Source: Anomaloglossus baeobatrachus (Eukaryota; Chordata; Amphibia; Anura; Aromobatidae). From it: 64,000 nt of DNA. The notes below the pieces were generated by a model. It saw only the letters and a list, made by a program, of their open reading frames with translations. It did no database searches and had not been told where the DNA came from. Below are positions 45,901 to 57,036 of this stretch, in pieces (the stretch's first letter is position 1; the number at the start of each line of letters is the position of its first letter). The stretch is from contig NC_134364.1 of NCBI RefSeq assembly GCF_048569485.1, positions 125,748,882 to 125,812,881 on the forward strand. Reading direction: 5' to 3'. The position numbers and the translations under genes are program-made.

Positions 45901-48390
45901 GGATATGACCAAAAGTGCAACTGTGCAGGGACACCGTACTCAACGCCATCTCAGCACAGCAGCCATCCCTCGGTCCCTCCGATGTGGACAAGTAAAAGAC
46001 CATTTCCTCCTATCCATGACAAAGTGTTGAGATTCACTCTGTGCAGCACTGGTGTTTAGTGGAAAAGTAGATCTAAGATTGCGTACCACATTCTGCAGAT
46101 ACTCCTGTATACGTGCGTCTATTTCTATGGCAGGAATTAGTTCGCCAAATTTTGTCTTGTACCGGGGATCTAACAGTGTGGCAACCCAGTATTCAGGATT
46201 ACTTCAAATTCATACAATCCGAGGGTCATGTAGGTAGTGCAGCAAGAAGGCGCTCATGTGTCTTGTGCATCCAGGAGGACCAAGTCCTTGGTGTGTTGGT
46301 GGCAGAGAGGTGAGAATCGTGCATCCTTCCTCTGCCCTCTACCCACAACCTCGCACAACCGAAATGTGAGCAAGCTCTCACTCATCTGCTGAGTCTTCCA
46401 TGCCCATCGCCAGTTCGTCCTCCATTTCTTCATGGGCTCCTGCACTTTCATCAACACTTTTTGCTGATACTATGCGCCCTTGTTAATCCCTCTCCCTCAC
46501 CATGACTGCCGCATAGGTGCCGCTGACCATCTGGACCTCGTAGATCTTGTTATCCCTTCCGCATATGACTCCTCCTGTACTTCCTCCCCTTCCTCTTGTC
46601 CCAACACCTGACTCCGAATAATAATTACAGTGTGCTCCATCATGTAGATGACCAGAATTGTCACGCTGAGAATGACATTGCCAGTGCTAAACATCTTCGT
46701 CGACATTTCAAAACTGTGTAGCAGGGTGCATAGGTCCTTGATCTGACACCACTCCAGCAGCGTGATCTGCACCACCTCTGGATCAACTTATCCCAGGCTA
46801 TATGTCTTACCGTATTTCAGCAGGGCTCTGCGGTGCTGCCACACACGCTGCAACATGTGCAGATTCCAATTCCTGCGTGTCGGAACATCGCATTTCCGGC
46901 GTTTAACTGCCAGACCCTAAGACTTCCGGAGTGATGAAAGTTGTTGAGCTGCTGTGTGCGCACGATGGAAGTGAGCACATAGCGAGCGTGCCCGCTGCAC
47001 AAGGCCATGTAGGCCGTGATGGTGTTTTAAAAATTGCTGGAGAATTCGGATCAACACGTGAGCCATAAAAGGCACGTGTGTCACATTGCCCTGAGGATGG
47101 CCCGCAGCCAGGTTTGCATCATTGCCGCACACGGCTGTTAAGTCACCAACGGAGTCCGCTCCGTCAATTTGTACTCCGGTCGCCAGGTGACAACGTGTTC
47201 CTTTCATGAATAGTGCTGATGATGGGAGAGTAGTCGATGCCAGCGGCGCAGGTGGACGCAGGTTATGCTCACCCACTGGGCTGCATTACCTTGACAGATG
47301 CAGAATCTCTGGCTGAATGTAGCTGGTGGGTATCTCACAGATGAAATACCATCATTCAGCTACAACCAATGGGAAGACACCACACCCTTTTTTATGCCCA
47401 TCCTGTCTGCAGACCACTGCCAGACATAGCTATGAACCTCTGGTTAATTTTACCCCCAGTTCAGTTTTATGATTTTGTGTGCTTGTTACCTGACTACTTT
47501 TCCTGCTTGCTGTTTATGTACCTTGTTGGCCGATACGCATTTCACCTCTGCTTGTTTTCTGATTAAGTCCTGGCCGTCCCATTCTGTTCCTGTTCCTCAA
47601 TTAATGTTTTGACCCTGCCTGACTACTATTCTCTGTAATAGCGGTGTGACTCACATTTCCCATACATTTCAAAGTAAAACTTTGACCGCCTGATGGCATT
47701 GAGCTCTGCTGCCAGCATAGTAAGGAGGTGTGTGGTAGTCCTTGTGCGCAGTTGCAAGGAAGGGTGGCCTGACCACACAGGGTTTGCGCAAAGGTAGAGG
47801 ACCCACACGAGGTTGAAGAGGCAGAAGCAGTGTATTAACTTCTACATACAGAACAAGGATTGAAACAACTCGTGGGGACGGCAAGACTTGTACAGCAGAC
47901 CCTTCTCCATCTCTCACCATAGTTTGCCAGTGCCCAGTCAGTGACATGTAATGACCCTGTCTATGCTTACTGGTCCAAGTATCTGTGTTGAAATGCACCC
48001 TGTCGCACACAGATTTTCTCAAGGAAGTGGTGATGTTGTGTGCGACATGCCGGTGTAGCGCGGGCATGCTTTTCTTGGAGAAGCAGTGGTGATTGGGCAT
48101 CTGGTACTGGGGCACAGCGACAGACATAAGGTCTGTAAAATCCTGTGTGTCCACTACGCGTAAAGGCAGCATTTCGGTAGCCAACAGCTTACAGAGGGAT
48201 AGAGTCAACCACTTAGCTTTGTCATGGGTCGCAGTAAGTGGCCTTTTATTTGACCACATCTGAGGGACAGAGATCTGGCTGCTGTCTGTAGACGGTGTTG
48301 AGTAGGGTGTCCCTGGAAAAATGCAGGTTTGTGAGAAAAGTGCAGGCGGAGACATGATGTTGGCTTCATCTTGCCTTCAGATCTGTTCAT
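45900..48390 (-). pseudogene. hAT-B transposase copy 1, heavily decayed
   Basis: On the minus strand the N-terminal half (47669-48355) reads SQISVPQMWSNKRPLTATHD, then HFNTDTWTSKHRQGHYMSLT, which holds the first catalytic Asp (TDTW). The middle (46817-47276) matches the CGNDANL and VTHVPFMAHVL part, where the second Asp region has changed from CDNAANL. The C-terminal half near 46050-46460 is recognisable only by alignment with copy 2. Several frame changes separate these parts. The BED finger is missing. The copy parallels 48561-51540 throughout, so it is an older duplicate lying head to tail with it. Confidence 0.85.
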
Positions 48391-48560
48391 CTTGTATCAT
48401 TTTTAAAAAACACAGCAAGCAAGGGTTACTCCAAGCGGAGTCTCCCTTTTTTTCCAAAAATTGGGCCCCACACAGACACCTTATCAGTGGCAGCACTTGT
48501 GCCCTAGTTGCAAACAGGATGTTTTGATTTGCATCAAGCACATTCCAAATCCACAAGCAT

Positions 48561-51540
48561 TTACTCTCCCCAGGATGACACAGGGGTAGTAAATTCCTTC
48601 TGGATCCATGACTTGTTCATTTTGATGAACGTCAGTCTGTCCACATTGTCACTGGACAGACGCGTGCGCTTATCTGTCAGCACACACCCAGCAGCACTGA
48701 AGACACGTTCAGAGACAACGCTGGCAGCTGGACACGACAAAATCTTCGAGGCGTAACTGGAGAGCTCTTGACATTTTTCTAGATTTGAAGCACAAAAGGA
48801 GCAAGGCTCCATTTGCAAAGTCATTGCATCGATGTTCATTTGGAGATACTCCTGTATCATCCTCTCCATCCGTTGACTATGTGTCAGACTTGTTGTCTCT
48901 GGTGGCCTTGCAAAGGAGGGTCTAAAAAAATTATGAAAAGATTCCATAAAATTGCTGTTACCAGCACCAGATACGGTCCTACTGGTACGGGTAGACTGTT
49001 GAAGATGACGAGGCCGTCCCATGTTTGTCAAGTTACAACTGGGAGAATCACTCCCTTCACCTGCACGGTTGTTTGGTGGAAAAGCCGAGCTAAGATCGAG
49101 TAACAGCTTCTGCTGATACTCCTGCATACGTGCGTCCCTTTCTATGGGTGGAATTATGTCACAAAATTTGGACTTGTCCCGGGGATCTAATAGTGTGGCA
49201 AGCCAGTAGTCATCATCACTTCTAATTTTGACAATACGAGGGTCATGTTGGAGGTAGTGCAACAAGAAGGCACTCATGTGTCTTGCGCAGCCATGCGCAC
49301 CAAGTCCACGCTGTGTTTGTGGCATAGAGGTGCTAACCGTTCTTTCTTCCTCTGTCATCTCCCCCCAACCTCTTTCAACTGAAATTTGACCAAGGTCCCC
49401 CTCATCTGCTGAGTCTTCCATGTCCATGGACAGTTCGTCCTCCATATCTTCATGTCCTCCTGCACCTTCCTCAACATCTCACCTGCTACCATGCGCCCTT
49501 GTTGATCCCTGTCCCCCATGGTCCCATGCCTGCCGCGTTGGTGATGATGAACGTCTGGACCTTGGTGATGTTGTTGTGTCTTGCGCATATGAATCCTCCT
49601 GTAGTTCCTCCCCTTCCTGTTGTCCCACCCCCTGACTACGAATAGTGTTTAGCGTGTGCTCCAGCATGTAAATGACTGTAATCGTCATGCTGATAATGGC
49701 ATTGTCAGCGCTAAACATATTCGTCGCCATGTCGAAACTGTGCAGAAGGGTGCATAGGTCCTTGATCTGAGATCACTCCATCAGGGTGATCTGCCCCACT
49801 TCTGCATCTCGTTGGCCCAGGCTATACATCATGACGTATTGCACCAGGGCTCGCCGGTGCTGCCACAGTCGCTGTAACATGTGGAGAGTTGAATTCCAGC
49901 GTGTCGCCACATCGCATTTCAGGCGATGAACCGGCAGGCCGAAAGACTTCTGGAGCGATGCAAGTCGCTCAGGTGCGGCGGTTGAACGGCGGAAGTGAGC
50001 ACTGCAGACAGTTTCCGTGCCCTGGTCAGAAGGCCATCTAGGCCGGGATAGTGTGTTAAAAATTGCTGGACAACAAGGTTAAACACGTGAGCCATACAAG
50101 GCACGTGTGTCACCTTGCCCAGGCGAAGGGCCGCACCCAGGTTTGCAGCATTGTCGCACACGGCCTTACCAGGCTGCAGGTTGAGTGGAGACAACCATTT
50201 ATCAAAATCAGTCTCCAGAGCTGCCCACAACTCAGTCGCTGTGTGACTCCTATTTCAAAGACATGTCAAGCTAAAGACCGCCTGATGCCGTTGCGCTCTG
50301 CTACCAGCATAGTAATGAGGGGTGCGTGATTCCTTCTGCGCAGTGAGAACGCTGGTGGCCTGACCAGGCAGGCTTGGGGCGGAGGTGGAGGACCCAGATG
50401 AGGTGGAGGATGCAGAAGCAGTGGCGGAACTTGGACAGACAGAGGATTGACACACAAGTCGTGGGGACGGCAAGACTTGTGCAGCAGACCCTTCACCATC
50501 TATCACCATAGTTACCCAGTGGCCAGTCAGCGACATGTAACGTCCCTGTCCATGCTTACTGGTCCAAGTATCGGTGGTGAAATGCACCCGTTCACACACA
50601 GAGTTTCTCAAGGAAGCGGTGATGTTGTGTGCGACATGCTGGTGTAGCGCGGGCACACCTTTCTTAGAGAAGTAGTGGCGACTAGGCATCTGGTACTGGG
50701 GCACAGCGACAGACATAAGGTCTCTAAAATCCTGTGTGTCCACTAGGCGGAAAGGCAGCATTTCTGTAGTCAACAGCTTACAGAGGGATAGAGTCAACCT
50801 CTTCGCTTTGTCATGGGTCGCAGGAAGTGGCCTTTTATTTGACCACATCTGAGGGACAGAGATCTGGCTGCTGTGTGTAGACGGTGTTGAGTCGGGTGTC
50901 CCTGGAAAAATGCAGCTTTGTGAGGAAAGTGCAGGCGGAGACATGATGTTGCCTTCATCCAAAGTTGGTGCTATCGATGTCTGAGAGAGCTGTACACACT
51001 CACTTGTTTCCCCTTCCAAACCAACTGACGACCTACCAAGCAAACTGCCTGTTGCGGTTACAGTGGTGGAAGTTGTGGGTGGAAAAACAGGTGTGACAGC
51101 TGTCCCCACAGTCCTAGAAGATGACGAGCGCGCGGATGCACTGGAAGGGGCAGGCGGTGGATGGTTCGCTCCGCTAGGCCGCATTGCAGCACGGTGAGCT
51201 TCCCATCGGGCCATATGATATTTATTCATGTGACGATTCATGGAAGAAGTTGTCAAACTGCTGAGGTTTTGACCTCTACTAAGAGAACCATGACAAATTT
51301 TACAGATCACATAATTTGGGCGATCTTTTTCTATGTCAAAAAAGGACCTGGCTAGGCAAGGCTTAGAGGCCATGCGACCTGTTGATCCACCCCGAATAAT
51401 GCTCAGAGGCAGAGTGGTGGCTGAGGATGCAGTTGTAGACGTGCTACCAGTGCTCCGACTGTGTCCAGGAAGGCGCCAGGTTACTTCGACGTCGGTTGCA
51501 TCCTCCTCCACCGCCTCTGTTGACCTCCTCGAGTGTCTGA
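48561..51540 (-). pseudogene. hAT-B transposase copy 2 (BED finger, ZBED-like), broken
   Basis: From the N terminus (51511 downward): a Ser/Thr-rich leader, then a BED zinc finger ICKICHGSLSRG...SSMNRHMNKYH (C-x2-C...H-x4-H), a long linker, MWSNKRPLPATHDKAKRLTL, and the first Asp in FTTDTWTSKHGQGRYM. 50230-49919 holds CDNAANLGAAL and VTHVPCMAHVFNLVV; then VATRWNSTLHMLQRLWQHRR; 49445-48561 holds WLATLLDPRDKSKF and the dimerisation region LSCPAASVVSERVFSAAG, ending KMNKSWIQKEF. The frame breaks between 50255 and 50230, near 49919, near 49770 (a stop after QITLME) and near 49475. Otherwise the copy is well preserved and clearly younger than copy 1. Confidence 0.93.
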
Positions 51541-51809
51541 CTGTGGGTTGACAGTAGGTGTGATCTAGAACTTAATCATCAATTGTTGTGTTTGCACTCC
51601 CCTACCCCTCAGACCGAGTTTCTTCTTGCCCTGACCGAATATTTAAGTTGTCATCCCAATCGGGTATCTGCGTCTCATCTTCATCAGTATGTTCCTCATT
51701 GCCTATAACCACAGTTGTTGGAAAGGCAGCATTTTGGTAGCCAACAGTTTGCATATGATGAAAGTCAACCTCCAAGCCATTTCATGCCCTTCTAAAAGCA
51801 TGTAAAACA
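51541..51809. other. Spacer between transposase copy 2 and the 220-bp array
   Basis: The first part is upstream of the transposase start. From about 51715 words such as GGCAGCATTTTGGTAGCCAACAG match transposase DNA near 48170, so this is another small transposase fragment leading into the array. Confidence 0.55.
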
Positions 51810-53760
51810 CAGCGAGGGGACTCCAACCACAGTCTCCCTCGTTGCCACTAACTGGGCCACACACACCCCACTTGACTGGCATCGGTTGAGCCCCCTTTTG
51901 AAAAAGAAAAAGATGCTTTGCATGAAGCACTCTCAAAAATACGCGTGCCTTTCCCGTCCCCTGGCTGACCCAGGGGAAGAAAAGTCCTCTGAGAGCCATG
52001 ACTTGTTCATCTTGGTTCTTTTAGAGACACAGCGAGGGGACTCCAACCACAGTCTCCCTCGTTGCCACTAACTGGGCCACACACACCCCACTTGACTGGC
52101 ATCGGTTGAGCCCCCTTTTGAAAAAGAAAAAGATGCTTTGCATGAAGCACTCTCAAAAATACGCGTGCCTTTCCCGTCCCCTGGCTGACCCAGGGGAAGA
52201 AAAGTCCTCTGAGAGCCATGACTTGTTCATCTTGGTTCTTTTAGAGACACAGCGAGGGGACTCCAACCACAGTCTCCCTCGTTGCCACTAACTGGGCCAC
52301 ACACACCCCACTTGACTGGCATCGGTTGAGCCCCCTTTTGAAAAAGAAAAAGATGCTTTGCATGAAGCACTCTCAAAAATACGCGTGCCTTTCCCGTCCC
52401 CTGGCTGACCCAGGGGAAGAAAAGTCCTCTGAGAGCCATGACTTGTTCATCTTGGTTCTTTTAGAGACACAGCGAGGGGACTCCAACCACAGTCTCCCTC
52501 GTTGCCACTAACTGGGCCACACACACCCCACTTGACTGGCATCGGTTGACCCCCCCTTTTGACAAAGAAAAAGATGCTTTTCATGAAGCACTCTCAAAAA
52601 TACGCATGCCTTTCCCGTCCCCTGGCTGACCCAGGGGAAGAAAAGTCCTCTGAGAGCCATGACTTGTTCATCTTGGTTCTTTTAGAGACACAGCGAGGGG
52701 ACTCCAACCACAGTCTCCCTCGTTGCCACTAACTGGGCCACACACACCCCACTTGACTGGCATCGGTTGAGCCCCCTTTTGAAAAAGAAAAAGATGCTTT
52801 GCATGAAGCACTCTCAAAAATACGCGTGCCTTTCCCGTCCCCTGGCTGACCCAGGGGAAGAAAAGTCCTCTGAGAGCCATGACTTGTTCATCTTGGTTCT
52901 TTTAGAGACACAGCGAGGGGACTCCAACCACAGTCTCCCTCGTTGCCACTAACTGGGCCACACACACCCCACTTGACTGGCATCGGTTGACCCCCCCTTT
53001 TGACAAAGAAAAAGATGCTTTGCATGAAGCACTCTCAAAAATACGCGTGCCTTTCCCGTCCCCTGGCTGACCCAGGGGAAGAAAAGTCCTCTGAGAGCCA
53101 TGACTTGTTCATCTTGGTTCTTTTAGAGACACAGCGAGGGGACTCCAACCACAGTCTCCCTCGTTGCCACTAACTGGGCCACACACACCCCACTTGACTG
53201 GCATCGGTTGAGCCCCCTTTTGAAAAAGAAAAAGATGCTTTGCATGAAGCACTCTCAAAAATACGCGTGCCTTTCCCGTCCCCTGGCTGACCCAGGGGAA
53301 GAAAAGTCCTCTGAGAGCCATGACTTGTTCATCTTGGTTCTTTTAGAGACACAGCGAGGGGACTCCAACCACAGTCTCCCTCGTTGCCACTAACTGGGCC
53401 ACACACACCCCACTTGACTGGCATCGGTTGACCCCCCCTTTTGACAAAGAAAAAGATGCTTTTCATGAAGCACTCTCAAAAATACGCGTGCCTTTCCCGT
53501 CCCCTGGCTGACCCAGGGGAAGAAAAGTCCTCTGAGAGCCATGACTTGTTCATCTTGGTTCTTTTAGAGACACAGCGAGGGGACTCCAACCACAGTCTCC
53601 CTCGTTGCCACTAACTGGGCCACACACACCCCACTTGACTGGCATCGGTTGACCCCCCCTTTTGACAAAGAAAAAGATGCTTTGCATGAAGCACTCTCAA
53701 AAATACGCGTGCCTTTCGCCTCCCCTGGCTGACCCAGGGGAAGAAAAGTCCTCTGAGAGC
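51810..53760. repeat. 220-bp satellite array (about nine units) inside hAT-B
   Basis: Units run from TCTCCCTCGTTGCCACTAAC to AGCGAGGGGACTCCAACCAC. Two types differ at one block: A has GTTGAGCCCCCTTTTGAAAA and B has GTTGACCCCCCCTTTTGACA. The order read by eye is A A A B A B A B B, so the middle is a 441-bp AB dimer repeat. The unit resembles 48415-48640, the DNA just downstream of the transposase stop (CAGCAAGCAAGG, ATGACTTGTTCAT). The 61- and 70-codon frames repeat with the units. Confidence 0.95.
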
Positions 53761-53960
53761 CAGGTCCACATTGTCAGTGGACAGACACGTGTGCTTATCT
53801 GCCAGCAGACCCCCAGCAGCACTGAAGACAGGTTCCGAGAGAACGCTGGCTGCAGGACACGACAAGATCCTCAAGGCGTACGTGGCGAGCTCAGGCAATT
53901 TATCCAGATTGGAAGCCTAAAATGAGCAGGGCTCAAGTTGCACAATAATGGAATCGATGT
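53755..53960 (-). pseudogene. Third hAT-B transposase fragment fused to the 220-bp array
   Basis: On the minus strand the C-terminal dimerisation part reads LSCPAASVLSEPVFSAAGGL and STDNVD, then runs directly into the last 220-bp unit (LALRGLFFPWVSQG). In copy 2 the same point continues as RLTFIKMNKSW, so about 40 bp of coding end are missing at the join. This marks one founding junction of the array. Confidence 0.85.
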
Positions 53961-54264
53961 TTCTTTGCATATACTCATATATCTGTGTGTCTCCCTCTTT
54001 TTCCTTGTCCAGCTGTTTTGTTTTCACATGAGTATATGTCCTTGTCACTTTCCCATGTGTTTGTGTTATGTTGTGAGTTGTTTGTCACCTTTTGGACACC
54101 TTTCAGGGTGTTTTCTAGGTGTTTTACTGTGTTTGTGATTGCCTGCCATTGTTTCCTATGGGCTCGAGTTCGGTTCGTCGAACGTTCGACGAGCCGAACT
54201 CGAGCCAGACCCCCCGTTCGGCGAACCGCCTCGAGCCGAACCGGGACCGGTTCGCTCATCTCTA
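53961..54264. repeat. Right end region of hAT-B
   Basis: Includes GTTTGTGTTATG-type words and the nested palindromes CTCGAGTTCGGTTCGTCGAA and TTCGACGAGCCGAACTCGAG before the terminus. The same terminal words, inverted, open the element at 15158. Confidence 0.75.
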
Positions 54265-55455
54265 GTGGCGGGTGAATTAGTTGCTTGAGTTGGGGTCATG
54301 ATGGGTGTGGAAGGCGAGAGGTGGTAGTGGGTAGGAAGTGTAGGGGCAGATGTGGTTCGGAGCTGGTACTGGGCAGCAGGCTGGTACTGGGCAGCAGGCT
54401 GGTACTGGGCAGCAGGCTGGTACTGGGCAGCAGGGGGAGTAGGGACAATGGCTGGAGGGGGGGCAGGTGCTGGACGAGGGGTGGGTGGAGGTGGTTGGGA
54501 GGAAACCTGCGCCAGAGCCTGCTGTGTGGCTTGCATTACATGCATCTGCTGGTCAGGAGATAGCTTTTCCATGCGCTCGAGTACGGCTTGAAAAAAACAA
54601 TGATTGGGTGATTTACTTGCATCTAAATGCAGCCTGTCCAGACGCGTGCACAATTCGTGTGTATTTTTATCCATAGAGGCCTTCATGAAGCTAAAACCAG
54701 AACTAGATTGTTCTGCTAATAATTTAATGGCGTTCTGGAAGGCTGCATTTAGATGCAAGAACTCGGGCGCATAGCTCCTATCCTGACCCCTATGACGCTG
54801 ACGCCCAGAACCCAAAGGTGTTCTACTGAGGGCAGCAGTGTCAGAGGGGTGGGGTAGGGGAAAAGCTATCTCGTCACCAGCAGCTTCAGGTAATGAAGTC
54901 TCACCGGAAGCTCCAGCGCAGGTGGATGGGACAGATGTAGATGAAAGGGAAGGTTCAGATGGGTGGGGTCTGTGCCTGTGTTCCCCAGTGGCGGACTGTT
55001 CAGGGATCGCTCCTGACGGGTTCGATGCAGGCTCCCGAGTGCTGCAGACGGTGCTGTTAAAAAGAGGAAAAAAAAACCAATAATTAATTTAATTGCTATA
55101 CATTGGCACTGGCTAAAAAAAAAAAGGCAAAAAAGGTCAGACATAAACTATTATACTTTGTACATATTGTGGGGAATATTTACCTTCTGCACACCATAGT
55201 TGTCCGGAGGAACGACAACGCTCTAAAATAACGGTATTTCGATCTGCGTCCTCCGGATCCACTCGGGGCCTGCATCTCTTGATTCAACTCCTTTTTGAAG
55301 CGATCCCTGATAGACCGCCACCGCTTCTGAAGTTTGTCACCTGAAAGTGGAAAGCACAAAGTGGTTACAACACATTACATCCTGCAGCATAACCTACTGA
55401 ACTGTGAATACTTACGCGCTTTCTTCTGGGCCCGAGAATTGAGCTCCTCCCAACC
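54265..55455 (-). pseudogene. Harbinger MADF/Myb-like DNA-binding gene, main part
   Basis: Minus-strand exons: end of exon 1 (about 55455-55416, GWEELNSRAQKKA), exon 2 (55340-55184, DKLQKRWRSIRDRFKKELNQ) and exon 3 (55053-54265, continued at 38151). All splice sites are GT/AG and the joins are in frame. The exon 1-2 region is a MADF/SANT-type domain. Exon 3 has a Ser/Pro linker, then FLHLNAAFQNAIKLLAEQ and FFQAVLERMEKLSPDQQ helices, then a PAAQYQ tandem (four copies). In known Harbingers this protein carries the transposase to the nucleus and to the ends. The first part of exon 1 is deleted up to the terminal repeat, and hAT-B splits exon 3. Confidence 0.87.
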
Positions 55456-55515
55456 TTCTATCTATTTTTTTCCGGATTGTACCTGATGGGAAAAAACTGA
55501 TGTGTGAAAGTAGCC

Positions 55516-55707
55516 TAAATGTCTTTTTAGATTGGAAGCTCTTGTAGGAGCATTTTTATCACTGCCTCAGTATGCACTGATTTTGGCATCACAGCATTTG
55601 TTTTCATCTGGGTCACTTGTCATACATTGACACACAAAATATTTTTCATCTTGAGTTACTGTGAAATGCTCAAATAGCGCTGACGTCATAGAGTGCTTCT
55701 TAGACAT
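55516..55707 (-). pseudogene. hAT-A transposase, N-terminal part with BED-like finger
   Basis: ATG at 55705-55707 on the minus strand: MSKKHSMTSALFEHFTVTQD, then EKYFVCQCMTSDP, CCDAKISAY and ASNLKRHL at the Harbinger junction. The Cys and His residues form half of a BED-type finger completed by QCFHPEVF at 36000, in frame across the Harbinger target site. One in-frame TGA lies at 55567-55569. hAT-A and hAT-B share the ZBED architecture but not close sequence. Confidence 0.88.
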
Positions 55708-55794
55708 TTTGTAATCATATAAATTCACTCTCAAAATAATTTTGTCTTATGAAAAAAATAATGTATAATTCCAGCAATAACAGGGAACCATGTA

Positions 55795-56804
55795 CAGTGG
55801 GAAAAATAAGTACATTGGAACCTCGGTTTACGAGTAACTTGGTGTGTGAGTATTTCGCTATACGAGCAAAGCTTGCTGTAAATTTGTAACTCAGTTTACG
55901 AGCAAGCTTTGCTGTACGAGCAAAATACCCACCACACACATTTCCAGTTCTGTACTTTCAATGCGCTCTGACCCGCTCTTGTAGTCCGCACAAACACACA
56001 CAAACACATATTATGCTCACCTTACCTTCCGTTCCCTCGCCGGCCTTCTGGTTCTTGTAGTTCGCCGGTACAGGATGTGTATCGGGTAACTATCGCAATG
56101 ATGGAGGAACTACTGCTGTCAGCCACTTCTGAAAGGCAACGGAAGCACTGGCAACGGAAGCTTCGGCATCGGTCGCGATGGCTAACCGATACACATCCTG
56201 TACCTGCGGACTACAAGAACCAGGAGGCCGGCGATGGAACGGAAGGTAAGGTGAGCATAATATGTGTGTGTGCATGCGTGTTTGTGCATGTGTGGAATGG
56301 CACAATAGGTGACCAGGATGGGACATTGAACAAGTTGTGGAACGAATTGTCTGAGCTTGCATTATTTCCTATGGGAAATTTTGCTTTGCTAGGCGAGTAA
56401 CTTGGTTTACAAGAACACTCCCAGAACGGATTGTTCTCGTAAACCAAGGTTCCACTGTATTTGATACACTGACAATTTTGAAAGTTTTCCCACCTACAAA
56501 GAATGGAGAGGTCTGTAATTGTACACTTCACCTGTGAGGGACAGAATCTAAAACAAATCCAGAAAATCACATTGTATGATTTAAATAATTTGCATTTTAT
56601 TGCATGAAAAAATATGTATTTGATACAATTGAAAAACAGAACTTAATATTTGGTACAGAAACCTTTGTTTGCAGTTACAGAGGTCAGACATTTCCTGTAG
56701 GTTCTGTTTCTCTCAGTTGAAATTACTGATGATAAAAATTTCAGACCTCTCCATTCTTTGTAGGTGGGAATGGACAGTGTATCAAATACTTATTTTCCCC
56801 ACTG
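55795..56804. mobile_element. Tc1/mariner non-autonomous element, carrying a second TA element
   Basis: Ends CAGTGGGAAAAATAAGTA and TACTTATTTTCCCCACTG with TA at 55793-55794 and 56805-56806. Removing the inner insertion leaves about 365 bp, with internal words TTGATACACTG and CAGTGTATCAA and a shared GGAGAGGTCTG inverted pair. No transposase remains. It lies upstream of the hAT-A start codon. Confidence 0.9.
55813..56457. mobile_element. TA-target element nested in the Tc1-type element
   Basis: Ends CATTGGAACCTCGGTTTACG and CGTAAACCAAGGTTCCACTG with TA at 55811-55812 and 56458-56459. Homologous to 33183-34048; both carry GAGCAAAGCTTGCTG-like hairpins and inverted CCTTCCGTTCC blocks. Non-coding. 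Confidence 0.9.
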
Positions 56805-57036
56805 TATAATTTTAGATAGAAATAAAACAAACTTTGCATAAATCAATAGTACAGATGACAAATATAAAGTTTGTAAAATATGTCATTACCCCGGTATTGA
56901 CTACTTACTACAACAACATTTTGACAACAGGAGATATTCCAGACAGATCAAAGGAGACGTATATCAAAGTAATTCCAAAGTAAGCAATGACCCCTTGGAG
57001 GCTTGTTCCTATAGACCTATTTCACTTATTGACTTA

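Larger units (their letters stand above)
38152..54264 (-). mobile_element. hAT-B, a 16-kb ZBED-type hAT holding two satellite arrays
   Basis: Ends TAGAGTTGAGCGCGGTTCG (38152) and CGGTTCGCTCATCTCTA (ending 54264), with a perfect 8-bp duplication GTGGCGGG (38144-38151 and 54265-54272). From left: a promoter-like leader, a 5.3-kb array of 138-bp units, a ~1.6-kb non-coding region, a decayed transposase copy, a better transposase copy, a 2-kb array of 220-bp units fused to a third transposase fragment, and an A/T-rich end with CTCGAGTTCGGTTCGTCGAA palindromes. Most hATs are 2-5 kb, so this is unusually large. It lies inside exon 3 of the Harbinger MADF/Myb-like gene. Confidence 0.93.
36004..55515. 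mobile_element. PIF/Harbinger element with two genes, split by hAT-B
   Basis: Ends GGCTACTTTCACACATCAG (36004) and CTGATGTGTGAAAGTAGCC (ending 55515). The flanks are TA (36002-36003) and TAA (55516-55518); the target in the hAT-A gene reads TTGTAAATG, so the left copy has lost an A. Without the hAT-B insertion the element is about 3.4 kb. The transposase is on the plus strand at the left, and the MADF/Myb-like gene on the minus strand at the right, tail to tail, as in other Harbingers. Both subterminal regions carry GGATCCG/CGGATCC words (36095-36190). Confidence 0.95.
32805..56880 (-). mobile_element. hAT-A, ZBED-type element, split by a 19.5-kb Harbinger
   Basis: The left end CAGGGCTGTGGGGTCAGTAA at 32805 matches a hAT terminus family I recall from frogs. 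The transposase gene runs on the minus strand from 55707 to 34173 and is interrupted at codon level by the Harbinger (36004-55515). Its left part also hosts a TA-target element (33183-34048) and (TA)n tracts; its right part hosts a Tc1-type element (55795-56804). The right terminus is not seen before the L1 sequence starts near 56880, so it may lie beyond the window, with the L1 inserted into the hAT, or may be lost. Confidence 0.75.

Noticed and set aside
52007-53393. Repeated 61- and 70-codon frames on both strands
   Set aside because: They repeat with the 220-bp satellite and have no start or domain of their own.
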